64,000 nucleotides of DNA from a candidate division KSB1 bacterium (GTDB taxonomy: Bacteria; Zhuqueibacterota; Zhuqueibacteria; Zhuqueibacterales; Zhuqueibacteraceae): positions 496,001 through 560,000 of the forward strand of contig JAPDPX010000001.1 in NCBI GenBank assembly GCA_034506255.1. Direction: 5' to 3'. A program made the translations under genes and the position numbers. Positions 36,393 to 45,380 of this stretch are shown one piece after another. The notes below the pieces were generated by a model. The model had not been told where the DNA came from and ran no database searches. It worked only from the letters and a program-made list of their open reading frames with translations. Within the stretch, counting starts at the first letter, position 1; each line of letters opens with the position of its first letter.

Positions 36393-37397
36393 TCAACTGT
36401 TCAGACCACTTTGCCATTTTTGCAGCGCGATGCCGACGCTCTCGGTCGCCAGGTTTTCTGGCAGCTCATGTTGATGAAAGAACCTGGCGTCTTCAGCATC
36501 ATCCCCGGCCGCCAGCTCGCCGCCGATAATCTCCCCGAGGAAAATGGCTTTCAGCACCGACTGCTCGGGATTGAGCAGGCTGGGAAAGCCCATGGTGCAA
36601 AGCAACCCCGCCAGCTTGATATCCAATCCAGTTTCTTCCTTGACCTCGCGAATGGCCGCGGCCTCCGCACTTTCATTGAAATCGACATGGCCGCCCGGCA
36701 ACGCCCAGGCGCCGATGCCTGGTGGCAGCCTGCGTTTGATCAAGAGCACGCGACCGTCACGGTCGGTCACCACGGTTTCGGCCACGGGAATGGGGCTGTG
36801 GAAATGCACATAGTGGCAGGTCGGGCAGGTGGGGTATTCGCGATTACCGACCGGCTGGCGTTCCAGTGCGCCGCGGCAGCGTGGGCAATAATGCAAGGCG
36901 TTGGCCGGGCCGTTGCGAATGAGCAGCCATTGTTCCACTGCGTTGCGGCCGGAAGGAAAAGCCAGCTCGGGCAGCCGGCTGATAGAGAACCATTTCACCT
37001 CGGCGGCGTCATCGCCGGGCCGCAGCTCGCCGCCGAGCAGGCGACCGCGATAGATCAACACCAAATGGCTGCGCCATTCATGGATGATATCGCTGTAGGT
37101 GCCGAGCAGGGCCACCGGTCTTACTTTCAGTCCGGTCTCCTCCTCCACTTCCCGTGCCGCCGCCTGTTCGGCCGACTCGCCGTAGTGCAGGAAGCCGACC
37201 GGCAAACTCCATTTGCCTGCTTCCGGCGGATTTTTGCGAAGAATCAGCAGGATTTTGCCGCTTTCCTCGAGCAGGCAACCGGCTGCAGGAACGGGATTGT
37301 TCCAATAGATCCAATTGCACTGGGTACAGGCGAGGCAGTCGCGGGATTCGATGCGTTTGAGATGCAGTGGCGCGGCACATTGCGGGCAATATTTCAT
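36393..37397 (-). CDS. Tandem NUDIX hydrolase with two zinc ribbons
   Basis: A 334-residue protein consisting of two zinc ribbon-NUDIX units. Unit 1: CPQC...CTQC at 4-27 and the Nudix box GFLHYGESAEQAAAREVEEE at 68-87. Unit 2: CPRC...CPTC at 171-194 and the box GHVDFNESAEAAAIREVKEE at 236-255. Both boxes keep every GX5EX7REUXEEXGU residue, so both sites should bind metal and hydrolyse nucleoside-diphosphate-linked substrates. The ribbon-NUDIX pairing resembles NudC-type NADH pyrophosphatases. Start chosen at MKYCPQC (37397); ATG 37415 is also possible. Confidence 0.88.
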   Translation of the reverse strand: MKYCPQCAAPLHLKRIESRDCLACTQCNWIYWNNPVPAAGCLLEESGKILLILRKNPPEAGKWSLPVGFLHYGESAEQAAAREVEEETGLKVRPVALLGTYSDIIHEWRSHLVLIYRGRLLGGELRPGDDAAEVKWFSISRLPELAFPSGRNAVEQWLLIRNGPANALHYCPRCRGALERQPVGNREYPTCPTCHYVHFHSPIPVAETVVTDRDGRVLLIKRRLPPGIGAWALPGGHVDFNESAEAAAIREVKEETGLDIKLAGLLCTMGFPSLLNPEQSVLKAIFLGEIIGGELAAGDDAEDARFFHQHELPENLATESVGIALQKWQSGLNS

Positions 37398-37709
37398 AAC
37401 CCACCAGTGATTCATCAGCCTTGTGGTCGTGGGAGCCAATCGCAGCGGGGCAAAAGGTAGCAAATCTCACGTGCACAAACAAGAGGCAGTTCGAACGATT
37501 TCCACAGCAGGCCAGGCCCGCCACTTGGTATCACTGCGGCCGTGTGCAACGCATTTACCGGCAGGAGACAACGCGGCCGGAAGACAAAATTATTCCCCGG
37601 GATGTTCCGGCAAGGAACAACGCCGTCGCATGGCGCCACAGCGGCCTGGCTTGCCACGCGGGAATTGCCGCCGCCTGCTGTTGCCGCTGTTGTCCCGGGA
37701 ATTAAAGCC

Positions 37710-37738
37710 TTGATCTGAAGGCCGGGTTGTTCTATATT
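37710..37738 (+). promoter_or_regulatory. Promoter directly abutting a GTG start
   Basis: TTGATC at 37710-37715, a 17-bp spacer and TATATT at 37733-37738. The GTG start at 37744 lies only five bases after the -10 box, so the transcript would be leaderless or translation would start further downstream. Confidence 0.55.
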
Positions 37739-37743
37739 GAATC

Positions 37744-38430
37744 GTGTTTGTGATCGCACATTTTGCACGCCGCATCGTGCCAGCCGGCACATCGTTGCGG
37801 CACAGCAGGCGGAAGGCCAGGCCGCTGCAAGCCAGCCGGCGCAACCTGCTGCTCACGGTTGCTTTGATGGTGAGCGTGTCAGGCTGCAAGAATCCCTTTG
37901 TGACGCGCACGCCGGAACCGCCTGACAATGCCGGCGGCAACCACTGGCTGCCACCGTTTGCCTCGGAGGTGGTGCTGGAAAATTTGCGCAACGCCATCAC
38001 CGACCAGAACGTGGAAAATTATCTGCGCTGCTTCAGTGATTCCACGCGCACCGGCCAGCGTTTTCGCTTCAAGCCCGAGACGGCTGTTGCCAATCAAAAT
38101 CCCGGTTTGTTCTCCCACTGGGGTTTGGCTGCGGAGCGTGACTATTTCGTGCAGTTGCGGGCCGCGCTGCCGGCGGATTCAGCGCGCAGTCTGCTGCTGG
38201 ATTCGTTGCAGACCATCAGCTACGGGGATTCCGCGCTTTTCGTACGGTCTTACGTTCTGGTGGCGCGACACAAGCGCCAGAGCATTGGTGTGCCGGGGCG
38301 GGTGGCCGGGGAGCTGCGCTTCTGGCTGATCAAGGATCAATTTGGAGAATGGTCAATCTACCGGTGGGCTGACTTCAGCACCGGTCCGGCGCCGACCTGG
38401 AGCAGCCTGAAAGCTGCATTTGTGCGTTGA
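37744..38430 (+). CDS. Lipoprotein of unknown function
   Basis: A 228-residue protein with a basic N-terminus and a hydrophobic segment ending in the lipobox SVSGC (Cys at about residue 48), so the mature lipoprotein starts CKNPFVTRTPEPPDN. The mature part (about 180 residues) has SEVVLENLRNAITDQNVENYLRCF and FWLIKDQFGEWSIYRWAD, reminiscent of SnoaL/NTF2-like folds, but no family is certain. The GTG at 37744 gives a long 47-residue signal and lies at the predicted transcription start; TTG 37795 is a plausible shorter start. It is 51 bp ahead of the deacetylase gene and probably co-transcribed. Confidence 0.7.
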   Translation: MFVIAHFARRIVPAGTSLRHSRRKARPLQASRRNLLLTVALMVSVSGCKNPFVTRTPEPPDNAGGNHWLPPFASEVVLENLRNAITDQNVENYLRCFSDSTRTGQRFRFKPETAVANQNPGLFSHWGLAAERDYFVQLRAALPADSARSLLLDSLQTISYGDSALFVRSYVLVARHKRQSIGVPGRVAGELRFWLIKDQFGEWSIYRWADFSTGPAPTWSSLKAAFVR

Positions 38431-38481
38431 GCTGTTGCGGTCGATCGGCGACGTGGTAACTCATCAACGGCAAGCAAGTTC

Positions 38482-39696
38482 GTGGCGAAACGCCTCAAAA
38501 GAACGGCCCGCAAGCAACAACAGCGTGTGTCTTTGCCGGCACCCCGCTGGCAGAAAATCGCGACCGCGGCCTTCCTTCTTCTGATGGCAACCCTGGTGGC
38601 GACGGACTATTACTTGCGCCACGACCGTCCCGCCATGGCGGTGGCCACCCTTCCCGCCCGACCGAAATTTCGTGAAGTGACGCCAGCGGAACGTCTGCGT
38701 CTGGCTATTGACCGCATCCTTGCCGAGGCCGGTGTGCAACTGCAATGGTTCAGCGAGCGCGAAAATCTCCTGCGAGTAAGCCTGCCGGCAGAGATATCGC
38801 CGGCGACGCTGGCACGGCAGATCGCCCAGCGGGTGCAGCAGCTCGGGGCAAGGGTTACCAGCCTGCAGGAGACCCTGCCAGCCGGTGGCGCAGAGGTGGT
38901 CTATAGCGCACCCAATATTCCGCCCTACAGAATTCTGCTCGTTCCCCAGCCGGTGACCAGCCCGCAACCCATGCGGCGCTCGGGCAAAATTGCGCTGATC
39001 ATCGACGATTTCGGTTATCAAAATCAGCAGGCAGTGGCGGGTTTTATCAATCTGCCGTTTCCGATTACCTACGCGGTCATCCCGGGGCTGCCGCACTCGG
39101 AGGCGATCGCCAGATATTTGCATCGCCGCGGCAAGGCCGTGATCATTCACATGCCGATGGAGGCGCTGGAGCGCCCGGTCGAACGCAACGGTTATGAGCT
39201 GCTGGTCGACCTGCCGGAGAAGGAAATTCGCCGGCGCGTGCGCCAGGCCCTGCGTGCGGTGCCCCACGCCGAGGGCATGAACAACCACATGGGCTCGCGC
39301 GCGACAACGAACCAGAAGCTGCTCACCGCCCTGTTTGCCGAGTTGAAAAACACCGGTCTTTTCTTCATCGACAGCCGCACCAACAACGCCAGCCGCGCCT
39401 TTGCGCTCGCCGGTCAGTCCGGCATTGCCACCGCGCTCAATGACACTTTTCTCGATAATATCGAGGACGTAACGCATATCGCGCAGAAGCTCGCGCTGCT
39501 CGCCGACCTGGCGGCGCAACACGGCCATGCCATCGGCATCGGTCATCCTTATCCCGCCACGCTGCAGGTCTTGCGGGAAATGGTGCCGCAATTGCAAAAG
39601 CAGGGGCTGGAGTTCGTGCCGGTCCGCCTGCTGGTGCAGGAGCAGGCGGGACCCACTGCGAATTTGACGATGCAACAAACTTTGCGGAGGAAGTGA
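38482..39696 (+). CDS. Divergent polysaccharide deacetylase (YibQ family)
   Basis: A 404-residue protein. One N-terminal transmembrane anchor ([20 protein letters not shown]) is followed by a linker domain at about 60-160 and then the divergent deacetylase domain: [11 protein letters not shown] (Asp pair), [36 protein letters not shown] and [13 protein letters not shown]. Such proteins are periplasmic NodB-fold enzymes of uncertain substrate. GTG 38482 start. The stop codon overlaps the pdxJ start (TGATG), so translation of the two is coupled. Confidence 0.85.
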   Translation: MAKRLKRTARKQQQRVSLPAPRWQKIATAAFLLLMATLVATDYYLRHDRPAMAVATLPARPKFREVTPAERLRLAIDRILAEAGVQLQWFSERENLLRVSLPAEISPATLARQIAQRVQQLGARVTSLQETLPAGGAEVVYSAPNIPPYRILLVPQPVTSPQPMRRSGKIALIIDDFGYQNQQAVAGFINLPFPITYAVIPGLPHSEAIARYLHRRGKAVIIHMPMEALERPVERNGYELLVDLPEKEIRRRVRQALRAVPHAEGMNNHMGSRATTNQKLLTALFAELKNTGLFFIDSRTNNASRAFALAGQSGIATALNDTFLDNIEDVTHIAQKLALLADLAAQHGHAIGIGHPYPATLQVLREMVPQLQKQGLEFVPVRLLVQEQAGPTANLTMQQTLRRK

Positions 39697-40412
39697 TGGT
39701 ACGTTTGGGAGTCAACATCGATCATGTGGCAACGGTGCGGGAAGCGCGCAAGGATCGCCAGCCCGATCCCGTGGCCGCGGCGATCGTGGCCGAGATGGCG
39801 GGCGCCGATGGCATCGTCTGCCATCTGCGCGAGGATCGCCGGCACATCAAGGACAAGGATCTCTATCTGTTGAAGGAGATGGTGAAGACCCATCTGAATC
39901 TGGAAATGGCGGCCACGGATCAGATGGTGAAGATTGCCCTGGAAGTGGTGCCTGACATGGTCACGCTGGTTCCCGAGCGTCGCGAAGAAATCACCACCGA
40001 AGGCGGGCTGGATGTCGTCAAGAATCAGGAATATCTCGAAGAGACGATTGCCACCCTGCAGAATCACAACATCATTGTCAGCGTGTTCATCGATCCCGAC
40101 ATTCAACAAGTCAAGGCGGCAGCACGGGTGCGCGCCGACTATGTGGAATTTCACACCGGCGCCTATGCCCATGCCGAAAGCCTGAATGTCATCAATGACG
40201 AATTGGAAAAACTGCGGTCGCTGGCTGCGGCGGCGGCCAAGTTGCGGCTGGGCGTGAGTGCCGGGCATGGTTTGAATTACCAAAATGTGCGGGAGGTGGC
40301 GGCCATTCCGGAGATCGAGGAGCTCAACATCGGCCATGCCATCGTCGGGCGCGCGATCATGGTGGGCATGGAGCGCGCCGTGCGCGATATGCTGGCGCTG
40401 ATCAGAGGGTAG
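39696..40412 (+). CDS. pdxJ: Pyridoxine 5'-phosphate synthase
   Basis: A 238-residue TIM-barrel enzyme of the DXP-dependent vitamin B6 pathway that condenses 1-deoxy-D-xylulose 5-phosphate with aminoacetone 3-phosphate. Signature segments: [83 protein letters not shown] and [12 protein letters not shown]. The length is normal. ATG 39696 follows GGAGGAAG inside the end of the deacetylase gene. No pdxA is seen nearby. Confidence 0.97.
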   Translation: MVRLGVNIDHVATVREARKDRQPDPVAAAIVAEMAGADGIVCHLREDRRHIKDKDLYLLKEMVKTHLNLEMAATDQMVKIALEVVPDMVTLVPERREEITTEGGLDVVKNQEYLEETIATLQNHNIIVSVFIDPDIQQVKAAARVRADYVEFHTGAYAHAESLNVINDELEKLRSLAAAAAKLRLGVSAGHGLNYQNVREVAAIPEIEELNIGHAIVGRAIMVGMERAVRDMLALIRG

Positions 40413-40503
40413 CGGCCTGCACGTGGCAATTTGTGAAACTCCGGCGATGCCAGCGAAGCCGGAAAACAAATCACATTTACACAACCCCATCATCCAACCA
40501 TTC

Positions 40504-41487
40504 ATGCCGGCCGACCTGCTTGCGATCGTAAAACGCGGCGACGTTGTAGAAAGCCAGCACTTCGGGCATTTCGCCGTCGTCGACGGCGAGGGCAACCTCG
40601 TGCTCTCCGCCGGTGATCCGCATTTCACCACCTACATCCGTTCCGCCGCCAAACCGTTTCAGGCCATCCCTCTGTTTGAAGATTCGGTGCCGGAGATTTT
40701 CGGTCTGGAGGAGGCCGAGCTGGCAGTGATCATGTCCAGCCACAACGGCGAGCCCAAGCACGTGCAGGCCGTGCAGGCGATTCTCACGAAGGTCGGGCGC
40801 ACGCCTGCGGATTTGCACTGCGGTGTGCATGTCCCGCTCGGCAGTGGGGTGGCGGAGGCATTGGCCCGCGCCGGCGAAAAACCCACGGTCTTGCACAACA
40901 ATTGTTCGGGCAAACACGCCGGCATGATTGCCGCCTGCGTCAATCGCGGCCTGCCGGTCGGCAATTATCTCGATTTCAATCACCCCTACCAAAAACGGCT
41001 GTGGCGAACCGTGGCCCGCCATGCCGGCTTGTTGGAAGATGCGGTGCCGGTGGGCATCGATGGCTGCAGCGCGCCCAATTTTGCCCTCCCGATGATCAGC
41101 ATGGCACACATGTATGCCGGCCTGGCCGGCATGACGGATGAAATTGCCCGGCGCATTTACTCGCTTTTCGTCAAATATCCGGATTATATCGCAGGCGAGG
41201 GAAGGTTTGACACGATTCTCATGCGCGTCACCCGCGGCAAAGTCCTGGCGAAAACCGGTGCGGAGGGCATCGAGTGTCTGGCCGTGAGTGCGCCGCAGCC
41301 ATTGGGGATCGCCATCAAAATTGTTGACGGTTCCAGCCGTGCCATCCCGGCAGTGGTGGTGGCCCTGTTGAAAAAGCTGCAGATTCTCTCGGATGATGAG
41401 CTGAAGCGTTTGGCACACTTTCAGCCCGAAACTTTGCGCAATCACCGCGGCCTGGCAGTGGGGATGTTGGAAGCCGCGATTGATTGA
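40504..41487 (+). CDS. Asparaginase II-type amidohydrolase (thermolabile L-asparaginase family)
   Basis: About 327 residues. The family features are IVKRGDVVESQHFGHFAVVD, YIRSAAKPFQAIPL (SxKPFQ), IMSSHNGEPKHV, NNCSGKHAGMIA, IDGCSAPNFALP and AGEGRFDT. This family (Rhizobium etli AnsA-like) hydrolyses asparagine and is unrelated to E. coli AnsB. No signal peptide is seen, so it is cytoplasmic. The start is uncertain: ATG 40504 gives the family N-terminus, GTG 40423 adds 27 non-conserved residues, and neither has a clear ribosome binding site. It lies about 90 bp after pdxJ, probably the same transcript. Confidence 0.9.
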   Translation: MPADLLAIVKRGDVVESQHFGHFAVVDGEGNLVLSAGDPHFTTYIRSAAKPFQAIPLFEDSVPEIFGLEEAELAVIMSSHNGEPKHVQAVQAILTKVGRTPADLHCGVHVPLGSGVAEALARAGEKPTVLHNNCSGKHAGMIAACVNRGLPVGNYLDFNHPYQKRLWRTVARHAGLLEDAVPVGIDGCSAPNFALPMISMAHMYAGLAGMTDEIARRIYSLFVKYPDYIAGEGRFDTILMRVTRGKVLAKTGAEGIECLAVSAPQPLGIAIKIVDGSSRAIPAVVVALLKKLQILSDDELKRLAHFQPETLRNHRGLAVGMLEAAID

Positions 41488-41595
41488 TGCCTGCAAAAGT
41501 AATGCGAAGGTAAATAATTGGGCCGCGTGGGGAAATTCACCGCACCGGCGTTCTTGCTGTGAATCACCTTTGTCATTTCCGTGTCCCCCGGTGAT

Positions 41596-41632
41596 CGGGC
41601 CTGCAAAGGCCTCAAGGGCCCGGATGGTTTTT
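41596..41632 (+). terminator. Weak terminator-like hairpin after the asparaginase gene
   Basis: CGGGCC (41596-41601) can pair with GGCCCG (41617-41622) across a 15-base loop, followed a few bases later by TTTTT. The stem is short and the T run is displaced. Confidence 0.3.
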
Positions 41633-41818
41633 GAATGACCAAATTTTAACGCCAACGGATGCTATCAGGCTGCGTGGGTACGGAGGGTTGCCGCGGCTGT
41701 GCTCATCTGATGCCTCAGTTACGTGTGGGGAGGTCACGCAGACCTCTTCTCTGCAGGCAGGGATACCGGCGCTATCCACACGTTCCTGAGAGGGATGATA
41801 GACTCATGAAATCTGAAA

Positions 41819-41846
41819 TTGACTTTTAGGGGAAATTTTCTATTTT
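41819..41846 (+). promoter_or_regulatory. Putative promoter of the HAD gene
   Basis: TTGACT at 41819-41824, a 16-bp spacer and TATTTT at 41841-41846. It predicts a leader of about 155 nt before the GTG at 42009. Confidence 0.45.
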
Positions 41847-42008
41847 GCGCAGGAACGCAAACGGGATGCGGCGGGTAAGAGGATTGCAGCGGAAGCACGA
41901 CGCAGCAGAGCAAAAGATTGGTCAAACAGACGAGTGGAGGGAGCCGCCGCATGTCACGGCAGTGCGACGGTGCCCCTGGTACATTCCCCGACACAGGAGG
42001 GAGACCCC

Positions 42009-42743
42009 GTGATTCATGCCGTCTTGTTCGATCACGATGGTGTGCTGATGAACAGCATGCCCTATCACGTGGCGGCCTGGCAGCAGGTGATGGCACGCCA
42101 TGGCATCGACATCGATGACATGGAGATTTATCTGAAAGAGGGGGCGACGACGATGGAGGTGGCGGCGGAGTTGTTTCACCGCCATCGCAAGCCGGCGACA
42201 CCGGAGCTGGTGCAACAAATCGTCGAAGAAAAACGGGATGCCTTTTTCGCGCTGGACAACTCCACCCTCAATGAAGGGGTCATGGAGGTGCTCGATTATC
42301 TGCAGCAGAACCGCTATCGCATCGGCATCGTGACCGGTTCGCTGCGCGCGCATGTCGAGGCGCTGCTGGGGCCGGAGGTGATGCGCTATTTCGACTGTGT
42401 CGTGGGTGCGGAGGATGTTGAAAACGGCAAGCCCGATCCCGAACCGTTCATCCGTGCGGCGCAAAAACTCAATCTCGCTCCGAGTGAATGCCTGGTGGTC
42501 GAGAATGCGCCGTTGGGCATCACCGCGGCACGGGCAGCGGGGATGAGTGTGATTGCCATAGCCAGCACGCTCGCACCCTACTTTCTGCGCAACGCGGACG
42601 CCATCGTTTCGGATTTCGTGGAACTGCGACGCCGGCTGCCGGCACTCATCAGTCATTTGGAAAGCCCGGCCCTGCAGCCCAAACCGCAGGCCAAGCCTGA
42701 AAAGCGGTTTTATCCGTTGACCGATTTGGATGTGGAAGAGTGA
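42009..42743 (+). CDS. HAD-superfamily phosphatase (beta-phosphoglucomutase-like)
   Basis: A 244-residue hydrolase. Motif I is LFDHDGVLMNS (D8 nucleophile, D10 acid), motif II the Thr/Ser in IVTGSLRAHV, motif III Lys in ENGKPDPEPF and motif IV VVENAPLGITAA. Alpha-helical cap type C1 places it in the subfamily IA with beta-phosphoglucomutase and phosphoglycolate phosphatase; the substrate is unknown. Motif IV has Glu-Asn (VVENAP) where many members have Glu-Asp. GTG 42009 follows AGGAGGGAG. Confidence 0.88.
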   Translation: MIHAVLFDHDGVLMNSMPYHVAAWQQVMARHGIDIDDMEIYLKEGATTMEVAAELFHRHRKPATPELVQQIVEEKRDAFFALDNSTLNEGVMEVLDYLQQNRYRIGIVTGSLRAHVEALLGPEVMRYFDCVVGAEDVENGKPDPEPFIRAAQKLNLAPSECLVVENAPLGITAARAAGMSVIAIASTLAPYFLRNADAIVSDFVELRRRLPALISHLESPALQPKPQAKPEKRFYPLTDLDVEE

Positions 42744-43160
42744 CGCCCGCGCGCACGGGCGATCATGGCCTTCCGTGAAACGCGATTCATTATTCCCCAC
42801 CTTCCAGGAGCCAGACCGCGAGAAATTGTTACCGCATGGCAGATTGGCCGCACTGATGGCGAAAACGCGGCCGGCGGGAAGCGCGTGCGCTTGTTTGTCG
42901 GCGCAGCAAGGGCGGCGGGGGAAACAACAGCAAGGCCCGGGCTGCAGAGCAGCCGCGATTTCTGCAGACGCGGGCACGTGCCCTGACGCGGTTCCTGCGG
43001 GCGCAACCTCGCCGTTGCCACAGGCGGTATTGGCTTTCATCCCACGTGAAACTTCCCTTGCAATATCGCGGCGGATGCTGATGCCGGTTCATACACGCAT
43101 TTCACCCTGCCGTGTGCGGGCGTGCGGTTGGTGGCGCCAAATCATTCACCAGTGAGTCTT
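42744..43160. other. Intergenic region before the envelope block
   Basis: 417 bp of GC-rich sequence. Open frames on both strands have Arg/Ala/Pro-rich composition and no motifs. A short palindrome (CGCCCGCGCGCACGGGCG) follows the HAD stop codon at about 42744-42761, but it has no T run. Confidence 0.4.
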
Positions 43161-44129
43161 ATGATCCAACGAAACTTTTTGCTGTTGCCTCTCCTTGCGG
43201 CGCTGCTGCCTGCCGGTGCCTACGGCCAGGGTGGCTATGCCGGCGCTTTTTTGCGCACCGGTGTGGCCGCGCGTTCCGAGGCCATGGGGCGGGCCTGTGT
43301 GGCCATGGTCGAGGGAAATGAGTCCGCCCACTACAATCCCGGCAGCGTTGCCTGGTTCGATCATCGCGAGTTGACGGTCTCGTATCGGACACTTGCCCTG
43401 GACCGCACGTTTGCCTATCTCAGTTTCGGCGTTCCGATCCGGCCGGCCACGAATGCCAGAGGACAACAGGCCATGAATGGCGGCATCAGTCTGGCGTGGA
43501 TTCACGCCGGCGTGGATGACATCGATGCGCGGGATTTTGACGGCCAAAAGCTCGAGCCGCTCTCGGCTGCCGAAGACGCCTTCAGCCTCTCTTTCGCGCT
43601 GCAGCCGCACCCCAAACTCGGCGTTGGGTTGACCAGCCGGGTGATCTTCAACCGCCTGCCGGGCGTCAAGCAGGACGGCGGCGGCATTTCCGCCTCCACT
43701 TTTGGTTTTGATTTTGGCGCCTTGCTGCAGCCGGTGTCCGGCGTTCAACTGGGGCTGGCCGTGAGCAACGTGAATCTCAAATACACCTGGAAGACCGAAG
43801 GCGTGTATGATCGCGGCACCAGCATCGTGCAAAAGTTTCCGCGTGGCGTGCGTGCCGGTATCGCCGTCTCGCGCCTGCTGCCCTGGCTCACCCTCGCAGC
43901 CGACGTCGAAAAGCGGCAGTTCCGCGACGGCACCCTGCATCTCGGCGCGGTGGCCACGCTGCGTGAAATCGGCACCCTGCGCGCCGGCCTCAATGACGGC
44001 CAGCCCTCTTTCGGCGCCGGCTACCGTTTCGGCATCTTGGGGCGCCGGTCCGAGCTGCATTACGCTTTCGTCACCCACGCCGACCATCTCGACAGCGACC
44101 ATGTCTTTGGCTGGGCCTTCATTTTCTGA
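43161..44129 (+). CDS. PorV/PorQ-like outer-membrane protein
   Basis: A 322-residue outer-membrane beta-barrel of the UPF0164/PorV-PorQ group. Signal peptide ends AGAYGQ; then comes the hallmark GGYAGAFLRTGVAARSEAMG, ACVAMVEGNESAHYNPGSVA region, with the rest as amphipathic strands (LGVGLTSRVIFN, VQLGLAVSNVNLKY, TLRAGLNDGQPSFGAGYRFG) ending in GWAFIF with terminal Phe. PorV acts as a shuttle in type IX secretion. Here it opens a block with a lipoprotein, a sorting-domain protein and a second PorV/PorQ-like barrel. ATG 43161 is the signal-peptide start; an upstream ATG is not needed. Confidence 0.82.
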   Translation: MIQRNFLLLPLLAALLPAGAYGQGGYAGAFLRTGVAARSEAMGRACVAMVEGNESAHYNPGSVAWFDHRELTVSYRTLALDRTFAYLSFGVPIRPATNARGQQAMNGGISLAWIHAGVDDIDARDFDGQKLEPLSAAEDAFSLSFALQPHPKLGVGLTSRVIFNRLPGVKQDGGGISASTFGFDFGALLQPVSGVQLGLAVSNVNLKYTWKTEGVYDRGTSIVQKFPRGVRAGIAVSRLLPWLTLAADVEKRQFRDGTLHLGAVATLREIGTLRAGLNDGQPSFGAGYRFGILGRRSELHYAFVTHADHLDSDHVFGWAFIF

Positions 44130-44197
44130 AATTTTTTCGGGCTTCCCCGTTTCTTCCGGGAAGCATGCTGCAGGGCGTCTCAACAGGAAATTTCACT

Positions 44198-45364
44198 GTG
44201 AAGAAATTGTTGAAGAAATTGTTTGTCATCCTCACCTTGATCAGCGCGGGGCTGTGGGCCTGCAAGGACAATCCCGCGCAGCCGCCGGTGGCAGAAGCGC
44301 CGGTGATTGTGGCCGTGCAAATGCCGGCTGCGGTTTATCAAATTCCCCGGCAGCCGGCCGGCATGCACGTTCGTGTCGAAGACCCCCAGGGGGTGGCTGA
44401 TCTCGCCGGCGTCACGCTGACGGTGCGCGCCGGCAACACCGTGCTCGCAACTTTGGCCATGGCCGACGACGGCCGGCGCGGCGACCTGCTCGCGGGCGAC
44501 GGACAATTCCATCATCCCCTGGACTCGACGCTCTTCCAGAATCGCACCGGTCAGGTGCTGCTGGATGCCGTGGCAACCGATCGCGGCGGACACGTGAGTG
44601 AAACGTATCGCGACACGCTGCTGGTTTTGCCGGGCAGGGAGAATGCGCTGCCTGTGATCACCTCGGTCGCCATACCGGAGGTGATCTGGTCGGACTCGAG
44701 CTACATGCCGCTGCTGCTGGCAACGGTGAGCGACGACGACGGCCTGGCAACGCTCGACTCGGTACGGCTGGAGATTTATGGCCCCGCGGCGCCCACCCCC
44801 ACCCGGGTGCTTGCGCTGCGCGATGATGGCAGCAGCGGTGACGGCGCGAGCCGGGATGGTGTTTTCGGGTTGCACCTTGATCCCGCGCTGTTCAAAAACT
44901 CGCGCCAGCTTTATACGATGATCCTGCGCGCCATTGATCGCGCGGGCGGTATCAGCCCGGCGGTGCTGCGCACGGTCCGCACCGAGCTGGCAGCCTGCCG
45001 CACCAATCACGCCCCGCTGCTCTCCGATCTCTCCGCGCCCACCACCATCAGCCGCAGTGCCACGCCCAACCTCTATCTGCTGAGCGTGCGTGCCGTCGAT
45101 CCGGATTCGAGTTGCGACGACGGCATTGCCCGCGTCTTTTTCAATTCCTTCCGGCCGGATGGCACACCGGCCTCCGGCAACCCCTTTGCCATGCGTGATG
45201 ACGGCCAGGAGGGCGATGCGCGCGCCAATGACCGGCGGTATTCGCTGCGCATTCAAATCGCGCCGCAGAACCAGACCGGCACCTACCGCTTTGAGTTTTA
45301 TGCACAGGACCGCAACGGCGCCCTGAGCGAGCGCCTCACGCACATCATCAACGTTTTACCTTGA
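44198..45364 (+). CDS. Surface or periplasmic lipoprotein with repeated Ig-like modules
   Basis: A 388-residue lipoprotein. The signal peptide ends in the lipobox LWAC (Cys at residue 23 of the GTG 44198 start). The mature protein contains two or three beta-sandwich modules with the recurring pattern DDGxxGDxxAxDG (MADDGRRGDLLAGDGQFHH, LRDDGSSGDGASRDGVFGL, MRDDGQEGDARANDRRYSL), spaced about 120-130 residues apart. These resemble exported repeat modules common in KSB1 and related genomes; no enzyme motif is seen. It is 16 bp ahead of the BNR-repeat protein, so it is co-transcribed. Confidence 0.78.
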   Translation: MKKLLKKLFVILTLISAGLWACKDNPAQPPVAEAPVIVAVQMPAAVYQIPRQPAGMHVRVEDPQGVADLAGVTLTVRAGNTVLATLAMADDGRRGDLLAGDGQFHHPLDSTLFQNRTGQVLLDAVATDRGGHVSETYRDTLLVLPGRENALPVITSVAIPEVIWSDSSYMPLLLATVSDDDGLATLDSVRLEIYGPAAPTPTRVLALRDDGSSGDGASRDGVFGLHLDPALFKNSRQLYTMILRAIDRAGGISPAVLRTVRTELAACRTNHAPLLSDLSAPTTISRSATPNLYLLSVRAVDPDSSCDDGIARVFFNSFRPDGTPASGNPFAMRDDGQEGDARANDRRYSLRIQIAPQNQTGTYRFEFYAQDRNGALSERLTHIINVLP

Positions 45365-45380
45365 AGTGGGAACAACCAAC

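Larger units (their letters stand above)
41488..42008. other. Intergenic region with promoter and possible terminator
   Basis: A 520-bp gap. It contains a weak terminator-like stem near 41596-41632 and a promoter at 41819-41846. No coding frame with a ribosome binding site or family motif was found. Confidence 0.45.
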
